Positions 56,701-64,000 of a stretch of 64,000 nt of DNA are shown here, piece by piece (position 1 is the first letter of the stretch; every line of letters begins with the position of its first letter). The translations under genes were made by a program, and so were the position numbers. The stretch is from Lichina pygmaea. Its lineage: Eukaryota; Ascomycota; Lichinomycetes; Lichinales; Lichinaceae. A model generated the notes under the pieces. The model did not search any database, was not told the DNA's origin, and worked only from the letters and a program-made list of their open reading frames with translations. The DNA lies in contig OY730169.1 of assembly GCA_963422465.1 (NCBI GenBank), positions 2,604,001-2,668,000 on the forward strand. The letters run 5' to 3'.

Positions 56701-57675
56701 CTGCCGTCTCTGGAATGCCTCAGGGAGCATCTTTTGCTCCAGCAAGACGGTGCCGAGTCGAGGAGCCAAGGCTTACGCATCGATCGTGCCAAAGGGACGT
56801 ACATACTGAACCCGCTCGGCGACCTGAAAGCCACACAAGAGACATTCGAGGGGCAGCTCAAGAGGTTCGTCGCACTCATCTGAAGCTGACGAGTTTGGGC
56901 TGCAGAGCTGACGGGTGATCAGCCTTTCGAATTGGAACGCCATCCTTCGGCGCGAGCCGAGCGAGGCCGAGTTCGAAGACGCGCTCGAGGGGTCAGATCT
57001 GTTCCTGTACTTTGGCCACGGCAGCGGGGCGCAATACATCCGCGCCCGGACCATCAAGAAACTCGAACGATGTGCCGTCGCCCTTCTGATGGGCTGCAGC
57101 AGTGGCGTTCTCACCGACGCCGGGGAATTCGAACCGTACGGGACGCCGAAGAATTACTTGCACGCAGGATGGTAAGTCGGCAAGCCGAACCCTGTGCCCC
57201 CCTCCCGTTTTACCGGCGCGCGCAGAACGAAGCTACGTCGGTCCAGGGCCAGCTATCGAAGTCTTGAAACTGACAGTATTACTCCCTTAGTCCGGCACTC
57301 GTGGCCACGTTATGGGACGTCACGGACAAGGACATTGATCGGTTCTCGTACAGCGTCTTGCAAAGCTGGGGTCTCTTCTCGTCGTCGTCGTCGTCGTCGT
57401 CGTCGAGACACAGAGTCCAATCCGCAGTCCCTGTCCCACTACAGCCACCGAAAACCCCCGGCCGTTCTCGATCCAAGAGACTAGACGGCTCACCGAACGC
57501 GGCCCACCAACGACCTGCCACGTCTTCCTCCTCGTCGTCGTCATCGTCGCCAGGTTCAGCCTCGTCGGCGACTTCGCTCACAGCCGCCGTGGCCGCGGCT
57601 AGGGAGACCTGTGTCTTGAAATACCTCAACGGTGCGGCGCCTGTTGTCTACGGCGTTCCCGTCTACCTGTCTTGA
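50719..57675 (+). CDS. Separase (Esp1/Cut1/BimB), cohesin-cleaving cysteine protease
   Basis: Cleaves the kleisin subunit of cohesin at anaphase onset after securin is destroyed. Four exons (50719-54044, 54099-56864, 56923-57171, 57291-57675) give 2,241 residues, all in phase. The long N-terminal part is a helical-repeat superstructure with Ser/Thr/Lys-rich linkers. The C-terminal protease domain carries HAFPWESLPCLQGLSVSRLP, then YILNPLGDLKATQETF. The catalytic His is in LFLYFGHGSGAQYI (near 2063) and the catalytic Cys in LLMGCSSGVL (near 2089), followed by EFEPYGTPKNYL, then CPALVATLWDVTDKDIDRF. A Ser-rich insertion of about 70 residues separates SVLQSWGLF from the terminal strand APVVYGVPVYL. 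The start is the first ATG in frame; another lies three codons later. Confidence 0.95.
57380..57405 (+). repeat. TCG repeat coding poly-Ser in separase
   Basis: About eight TCG units. A second Ser run follows near 57525-57550. Confidence 0.85.
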
Positions 57676-59349
57676 AGTCCTCGCTTCTCCCTTCTCTCTT
57701 CTCTTCTCCCGTCTCCCGTCTCCCTTATTTCCCTCGTATGTCTCAAGGTCCGTCTCAGCTCCGCATCAGTACTCTACCCCCGCCTCTCTTGTTCCATCCA
57801 ACAGTATTATTCCCAGCGTTCTTTATTCCCTACATGCATCCATTGCTTGGTACAGTATAACCCCCCCCCCCCCAAAGCGCAGTACTCTTTACGATACCTT
57901 TTTTTGATATCCTCAAGCGTTGAGCCTGCTTGGTGGCGTGCTTCCTTCAGCGGGACAATTTCCTACAGCGGGATTCTTCAGTGAGACTCTTTCAGTAAGA
58001 TACTTTCATCAGCGGGATATTTTTCTGCAGCGGAACTGTTGTTGCTCTTGTTACCTGTTGTTATTACTGGTTGCTTGATGCTTGATGCTTGATGCTTCTT
58101 ACTTGTTGCTCGTCAATAGTTGCTGTACTATACATACTTGCATACATGCATACATGGGTGCATACTTACTGCACCATGTCTACTGCACCATGCCTACTGT
58201 ACTGCACAGTACCCACTGGCACTGTACCATACCTACTCCACATCCATTCTCCCCATACGGCCTGCAACGACTCGAACCTCCACGTGGTGCAGGCTGGGAA
58301 CCTCGGGGCAGTCGATGGCGGGCGGCTTCCCAGGCTGCTCGTAGTCGCTGCACCGAGAGCTAATCGAGTCACCGGTCGAGCTGCTGGTGTTGCGGAGCGA
58401 CGGGCCACCGGAGGTGTCGCGCAGGCACCCTGGACGCCCCCGTGAAACAGCTACAGCAGAACAGAGGACTGCGACCAAGCTTGGGAGATGAAAACCACCC
58501 GACAGACGACTACCGTGTACGCTACGGCCCGAAGCCAGCCCCACAGCTGGTGGATGTGAAGTCTAGGCGTCTGATAGGGCACCTCTGGAGTAGTCGAGAG
58601 GAGTTCTCGTCACGTCACCCTCCTAGCAGAGTCTCCAGCTAACGCGTGAGGATCTGCTAGGGGGGGAGTGGCCTTGGCACCGTGGTGTTGTTAATCGAAC
58701 AGGGACCACCTGTTAAAGAAGGAGAGTGGTCGTACAAGGAGATGTCGCCGCTCCAGTGCCTAAGGGCCGTGTGATAGCCAAAGTGCTGGCTTGATGGTTT
58801 TGCCTAAGGCCTTGCCACGAAGTCTCTTCGTACGATCCACAATCTGGGGTCAGGGGACTGGGTTATCCAGTGGGCCAACAGGTGCAACCGGGGCCCCACA
58901 GGTGACAGCGGACCAAGGAGAACTCCTCCCTACTTGGTTAGTGGGCTGGAAAGGCGGCCCTGCAGGTGCTGGCACGGCCTGCAGGGTCTGTAAGGCCTGC
59001 GAGGCATGGTCGGCCTTCGTACAAGAGATCTGCGAAGGTAACGTGAAACAGTTAACAGCTGCGAGGCGTGGCATATAATGGCAGTGACGGAGGTAGGGCC
59101 TGGGCCTACTACGAGACTGTCTATATGGCCCGAGAGGACAGATGCGCATGCTGGTTTGTATGGAGTGCAGGCTTAGGCTGCAAACGACAAGCTCAGGGAG
59201 CAAACTACAGTTGGAGCGTGGGCTCTGGGCTGGTGACCCAGCGCTCTGAAGCAGGATCCCAGGGGTGAGCATGTACGGCGGAGTGCAAGAGACCTCGGGA
59301 CTGTGGGAAAGCGTGGTAGAGACCCTGTGGGGGGGTGCCAACTCTACAC
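57676..59349. other. Gap between separase and the LINE, with short degenerate repeats
   Basis: It holds TTTCAGCGGGA-like units (57945-58040), a GCTTGAT triplication (about 58070-58095), CATACATGCATACATG (58135-58160) and ACTGCACCATG units (58165-58210). From about 58650 the sequence may be eroded 5' LINE DNA (a VLPKAL-like word at 58797), but I cannot support that firmly. No gene was found. Confidence 0.5.
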
Positions 59350-61308
59350 TATGTTCTGGCATAGTACGACTGTGGCCCTCAGGCGCAACACGGGTGCCGC
59401 CGGCAACACAACACCATCACGGCCCTGGAGCTGCTGACAGAACAGATCCACACAGCGTGGGGTCAAGGCTGTGACAAGGTGGCCACACTGCTCAGCCTGG
59501 ACATGGCCGCAGCCTTCCCCAATGTATCACACCAACGGCTACTGCACATCCTCCGGCGAGACCGCGTACCGACAGCACTCCTCAAGTGGACAGCCAGCTT
59601 CTTGGCAGATCGCAGAACCTCGCTGGTCCTGGGCCGATGGCAAAGCGACACCCACCAGGTGGCCACAGGCATACCACAGGGGTCCCCGGTCTCACCAATC
59701 CTGTTCCTATTCTTCAATAAAGACCTGGTGGATTTCTGTGCCTGAGGAACTGGAAAGGTGTCAGCCATCGGCTTTGTGGACGATGTTAACATTCTAGTTG
59801 TTGGCAGCAGCACAGAGAGCAACTGCTGGGTCCTCGAGCATGTACACCGCGGCTGCATCACCTGGGCCCACCGCCACAGAGCCACCTTCACCCCGCACAA
59901 GTACAAACTGATGCACCTGACTTGATCGCCAAAGAGGTTTAACATGGCCGCGGGAGTCAGCCTGGAGGGCATCACCAAGGCCCCACAGCCGACCCTCCGC
60001 ATACTCGGCATTGCGCTGGACTTGAAGCTCCGCTGGGGACCTCACATGAAACACACGGCGGAACGGGCGACTCAGCAGAGCCGAGCTCTCTCCGCCATCA
60101 CGGGGTCCACCTGGGGAGCCACCTTTGACAAAGCGAGGCTGGTCTACAACACAGTGGTGCGCCCGGTTATCACCTACGGAGTGACAGTGTGGACCCTGTT
60201 GGATGGCCTCCTGAGGCCAGCGCACCGACACTGGATCGGCGATGTCCTGGAACAACAGCAACATCGCTGCCTCCGAGCAGTCACCGGTGGCTTCAGGGCT
60301 ACCAGCCGGAAACAACTGGAGAGCGAGGCGGCAGTCCCACCACTCCGGGCTCACATGGCACGGCTACAACTACAGGCACACGCCCGGATGGAAGCCTCCG
60401 GAGTCCAGGCGGAGATCCAGGAGGCCTGCGAGCGGCTCAAGCGCCAACTTGCCCAGCGCCCGGGCCGACGCCGTCAAGCCTATATCTCACCTGGCCAAGC
60501 ATGGCACCGCTGGGCCAAATCAATTCTCTGGCCCCAGCGGGCACTCGAGTCCACCAAGGGCTGCCTCGGCCTGCCCCCGTGGGCCGACAGCCACCCTGCA
60601 GCCACCCCACCCCCAGGCACTCCCCCACAGACAGTTTGGCAAGCCCGCCTGCTGTCGGAACAATGGTGCTGGGAACGATGGCACAAGCTCCACGGGGGGC
60701 CCCAACCGCAGGTGCAACTGCTTGACCCAGACCCCGGAGGTGGCGATAATTGGAAGCCGGATAAGATGCCATACCGGGCAACTCTCCGGCTCCGAGCTGG
60801 CCTCTCCAAAGCGCAGAGCAGTATCTTAACGCAGATACGTACAGGTAAGGTCGGGCTGGCTGCCTTTCTTTGCAAGCGTCAAGTCCCTGGCTTTCCGACG
60901 CCTGCCTGCAGCTGCGGGGCACATTGGGAGACTGCCAAGCACGTCATCCTAGACTGCCCACGGCTGCAGCGAGCACGCCGCAGTTTATACACTGCGGCTG
61001 CCACTACTGACTACCAGGTGATGATTTCGCGCCCACGGCCCGCCGCCGCCCTCACCTCGTGGATCCTACGCCACGGTGTCCTTTCGCAGTTCTCCTGGGC
61101 TCAGGAGCAGCTGGAGACTGGCTACTAGCCAGTCACTCCCCCATGTTTCACAGATTACTCGACAGGATAGCACTGCCTTAGGTGCTGCAGGGAGAGGTTT
61201 TTTACTCGTTGGAGTTTTCCTAGCCTAATTCTATAGTTGACCCGGCATAGCCTAGATACACTAGAGCTAGAACGGTGTAGGAATTCAATCAATTAATCAA
61301 TCAATTCT
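59350..61308 (+). mobile_element. LINE (Tad/I-like), 5'-truncated, with reverse transcriptase and AATC-type tail
   Basis: The longest copy of this family here. Reverse transcriptase motifs appear in order: ALELLTEQI, LLSLDMAAAFPNVSHQ, ATGIPQGSPVSPILF, then the catalytic FVDD box in AIGFVDDVNILVV and LGIALDLKLRW. The C-terminal knuckle (CSCGAHWETAKHVILDC) ends EQLETGY. The reading frame has two in-frame TGA codons (59742-59744 and 59923-59925), so it is inactive. Beyond 59944 it is open to the stop at 61128. A 3' block and an AATC/AATT tail end at about 61306. No endonuclease domain is visible, consistent with 5' truncation. Confidence 0.85.
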
Positions 61309-61315
61309 CCCCATA

Positions 61316-61375
61316 CGTAGGAGGGGGAGGAAGCGGGCCACCCCCCCTAACGGGCCGCTCGCCAAAACACGACAA
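61316..61375 (+). repeat. Left terminal inverted repeat of the pogo-like element
   Basis: Starts CGTAGGAGGGGGAGG and pairs with 63084-63143 with only a handful of mismatches. Confidence 0.87.
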
Positions 61376-61415
61376 CAACGTGTCCACACCACCACCACGC
61401 ATCTAGCGCAACAAA

Positions 61416-63037
61416 ATGTTGTCGGATCAAGCCAATTTTGAGAAGAGAATTGAAGAAGCCATTGAGGATTACCACAATGGAGAGTTTAGTTCCATACGAG
61501 CTACTGCAAAAGCGTACAAGCTCTCTAAGACCACCCTGGGCCAGCGGATCAACAGACGCAAACCATGAGCAATTGCTCATGAATCGGAGCAGCGCCTGAC
61601 ACCGTACCAGGAGAAGGTGCTTGCTGACTGGATCCTTGAGCGAGAAGCCCAAGGATGGCCCCCTCCCACACCCATGCCCAAGCAATGGCATCCCAGATCC
61701 TACAGGCCAATGGAGACAAAAAAGAGCTGGGCAAGCAATGGCTCCAGCAGTTCCTTGGACGCAATCTGTCGGTAGCCTCAATTGTTGGGAAGCCAATCCC
61801 TGCTTGTCGCATCAACAACACCACACCGGAGATCCTGAACGACTATTTCCAGCAGTTCAAAACCATGCAACTAAGGTACAACATCAAGCACGAGGACATC
61901 TGGAACATCGACAAGACTGGGGTTGTGCTAGGAGTTTGTACCAATAGCCAAGTACTTGGGCAGGCTTCAAAGAAGCATACTTATGTCAAAGTACCTGGGA
62001 ATTGTGAGTGGGTGACAGTTGTCAAGACAATCTCTGCTGGTGGAGCCAAGATCCGGCCGCTTGTGATTTTCAAAGGCCAAGCACCTCAGACAAGCTGGTT
62101 TTCAGATGACAAGGTGCCAGATTGGATCTACACTATGTCGGAGAATGGCTGGACAGACAATGGTATTGCCATCAACTGGCTGAACAACATGTTCTTGCCA
62201 GAAACCAGGAGGGACAACAACACACAGATGCTTGTTATGGATGGTCATGGAAGTCACGCTACCATTGACTTCCAGTGGATCTGTTGGCAGAACCAGGTGT
62301 ACATTGTCTACTTACCTGCCCACGCATCCCACGTCCTGCAGCCATTGGATCTGAGTTGCTTTTCCCCTGTGAAGTCTCAGTACTGGAAGCAGATTGCAGA
62401 TCTTGCTGTCTTGGACGATGCAGCTGCAGTCAAGAAACACCGCTTTGTGACATGCTATCACAAGGCTCGGGAAGAAGGCTTGACCCCAAGGGTCGTACAA
62501 GCAGGTTGGAAGGCCTCTGGAATGGTACCATACAACCCTCAAATGGTTGTCAACTTGTCGCAAGTAATGGCCCGGCCTCGAGACGTCCGTACGCCATCCC
62601 CACCCCGAAAGCGAACCCGGAACTCGACAACTATTGAGTTCAAGACCCCCCGGAAGCCTGTACAGTTTACAGAGGCAATCCAGAAGCTAGGGACAGTCGA
62701 TACAGTTGAAAATCTACAGAGAAGTGCACGGGCAATTTTGGAGAACGCTCGTAAAGCGACAGAAGAAGCAATTGTGAGACAGGCAAAGGCCACAGAGGAG
62801 CTGCAAACTCTCGAGGCACGTCTCAGGGACATCAAGAAGCAGCCTGCACAACGATGGGTTCCAGTTGATCCCAACACCCGCTTTGCAGATGTCAAGAATA
62901 TCCGGAAGGCAATCAAGGACAAGAAGAAGAAGCAGGAGGAAAGGGGGCGTCTAGCAGCACAGCGACAAGCTGGAAACTTGGCCCGGGATCTGGAGGTGCC
63001 CAGACTAGAAGACTGCATGTTTGAATTCCAAATATAA
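61416..63037 (+). pseudogene. Pogo/Fot1-like transposase, recently inactivated
   Basis: The N-terminal part (from ATG at 61416) encodes a psq/CENP-B-type helix-turn-helix (EEAIEDYHNGEFSSIRATAK, then KLSKTTLGQRINRR). An in-frame TGA follows after NRRKP (61566-61568), and a one-base frameshift lies near 61655-61665, where the GWPP motif passes into THAQAMASQ of another frame. The main frame (61655-63037, 460 codons) has the DDE triad: IDKTG, VMDGHGSH and VLQPLDLSCF. It also has the family segment SENGWTDNGIAINWL and a Lys/Arg-rich coiled-coil-like tail. With only two lesions, it died recently. The TGA could derive from CGA by C-to-T change (inference). Confidence 0.88.
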
Positions 63038-63083
63038 TTCATTGTCAGTCGCCTATAGAGATTTCTGTAATGTAGAGTCGTGA

Positions 63084-63143
63084 TTGTCGCATTTTGGCGA
63101 GTGGCCCGTTAGGGGGGGTGGCCCGCTCCCTCCCCCTCCTACG
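63084..63143 (-). repeat. Right terminal inverted repeat of the pogo-like element
   Basis: The inverted partner of 61316-61375. Read inward it starts CGTAGGAGGGGGAGG. Confidence 0.87.
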
Positions 63144-63205
63144 TACACATATCAACCCCAATGAAACAAAAGTGCCAACCCAATACCGTCAACCTACACA
63201 TAATC

Positions 63206-63560
63206 TGTCTTGGAACCAGTTCGCCAGGGAGCAAGAGGACTGGGATCAACCGTCTGCCCTGATGATTCTTTCTACCTATGAAAGAGCGCGGACGATACAG
63301 ACGGTCGCTCCACTCAAGCTGCAGCCTGGATCTACGGTATCAGATGATCGACAGATCTGGAAACATCTGTCAGACCGACGGAACATAGCAGAGCCCCTTC
63401 CTGGAGCTAATCACCCCATCCCCGGAGCTCCCCTACCCGGAGCTCCCGTACGTACCCGGAGCTTACAGGGCTGCCCCGCTCCCCGGGCTTCTTTGTCTTC
63501 TTTGTCGCGAATGGCCCTTCTAGACTCTGGGATCGGCTGGCTGACGGAACGGAATACAAT
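63206..63560 (+). repeat. Dispersed repeat, copy 2 (relative of 6393-6717)
   Basis: It aligns with the reverse complement of 6393-6717 over most of its length. It contains GGAGCTCCC-type duplications (CCCGGAGCTCCCCTACCCGG). One frame is open for about 200 codons from 63094 but starts inside the pogo element, so that start is artificial. Its nature is unknown. Confidence 0.6.
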
Positions 63561-64000
63561 TTGCAGCACGTACTGTACGGAGGAGGTACCCGGCCACGCC
63601 GGCTCTTGCTGCGATGCAACTTTGCAAGAAGACAAAGTGAGCTCACCCGCCTACGGGAGGATTGTGATCTATGCTGGCACGTACTACTGTATATGATGAT
63701 GATGATGATGATGATGACGAGAGTCGAGTGACTGCTTCCGCTTTTTTCCCATTGCCATTGCTGGCTTGCTTCGACAAAGTCTATGTGTCTTCTCTTATCA
63801 TGGTATGTTGCATCATCCACACTCGCAGTAACAGTCGCAGTAAACTTGTACTCGACACAAACTAAACCAAAGGAAAGAAAAGCAAAAAGAAACACTCTTT
63901 TGTTACCCGCCCTTCTGCCGTGCTTTGGAAGGAGGCAAGAAAGAGGGGGGGGAAGCTTTTTATATTTGTTCTGTCGTGAGTAACGAGTCTCCTCTTTCCA
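63561..64000. other. Right edge of the window, no gene seen
   Basis: It contains a GAT microsatellite (63694-63718) and otherwise unremarkable sequence running off the window. Confidence 0.5.
63694..63718 (+). repeat. GAT (ATG) microsatellite
   Basis: About eight ATG/GAT units. Confidence 0.88.

Larger units (their letters stand above)
61316..63143 (+). mobile_element. Pogo/Fot1-like DNA transposon (Tc1/mariner superfamily)
   Basis: An 1,828-base element with inverted repeats of about 60 bases, flanked by TA duplications at 61314-61315 and 63144-63145. It carries one transposase reading region occupying most of its length. Size, TA target and transposase type match Fot1/pogo elements of fungi. 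It lies a few bases beyond the LINE tail and so inserted beside or into the end of that LINE. Confidence 0.9.

Noticed and set aside
58262-58282. A reverse-strand GGTTCGAGTC word resembling a tRNA B box
   Set aside because: The bases either side cannot pair into a T stem and no cloverleaf is possible.
63094-63696. A 200-codon open frame at the right edge
   Set aside because: It begins inside the pogo inverted repeat and then crosses the dispersed repeat, so it is a chimera of unrelated DNA.

Overview
The window is nuclear DNA from a filamentous or dimorphic fungus. Every recognisable gene is a fungal housekeeping gene interrupted by short GT-AG introns (roughly 45-150 bases, mostly 60-100). 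The sequence is GC-rich, and the gene-free gaps hold degenerate tandem repeats, GTAC-rich palindromes and transposon remains. The moderate intron number, a 7-transmembrane/RGS protein and a DUF7729 surface protein fit Dikarya. I lean towards Basidiomycota (Ustilaginomycotina-like), but this is inference and the sequence alone does not settle it.

Layout, left to right. 0-5 kb: a mitochondrial tRNA m1A58 methyltransferase (minus), an 801-base foldback element with TA target duplications, and a Dcr2-type phosphoesterase (plus). 5-13.5 kb: a LINE 3' scrap, one copy of a dispersed repeat, and a long gene-free tract. 13.5-25.3 kb: a 7TM-RGS protein, a LINE fragment (minus), a small secreted six-cysteine protein, and the retromer sorting nexin Vps5, followed by about 1.5 kb of unusual minisatellites. 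25.7-39 kb: a dense block with mitochondrial ribosomal protein bL31m and a flavin-reductase-like protein (divergent), TAF5 and Mediator subunit 11 (divergent), a myosin regulatory light chain, and an Afi1-type DENN protein. 39-44.5 kb: gene-poor, with two doubtful small genes. 44.5-57.7 kb: a GPI-anchored DUF7729 protein, S-formylglutathione hydrolase, a mitochondrial DUF5321 protein and a 2,241-residue separase. 57.7-64 kb: a LINE copy, a pogo/Fot1-like DNA transposon sitting against the LINE tail, and the second copy of the dispersed repeat.

There is no evident gene cluster or operon. The genes serve separate core functions: tRNA modification, mitochondrial translation, transcription initiation, membrane traffic, cell polarity, cytokinesis, anaphase and formaldehyde detoxification. 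Several are arranged head to head over short shared promoter regions. I found no CRISPR array, rRNA, convincing tRNA, or virus-derived element.

The most unusual material is not the genes. It is the foldback element, an array of about 21-base imperfect palindromes at 24.7-25.2 kb, the LINE/dispersed-repeat pairing seen at both ends of the window, and the secreted cysteine-rich protein. Exon models come from reading frames and GT-AG signals. Most splice junctions keep the frame exactly and join conserved family motifs, but none is confirmed by transcripts.
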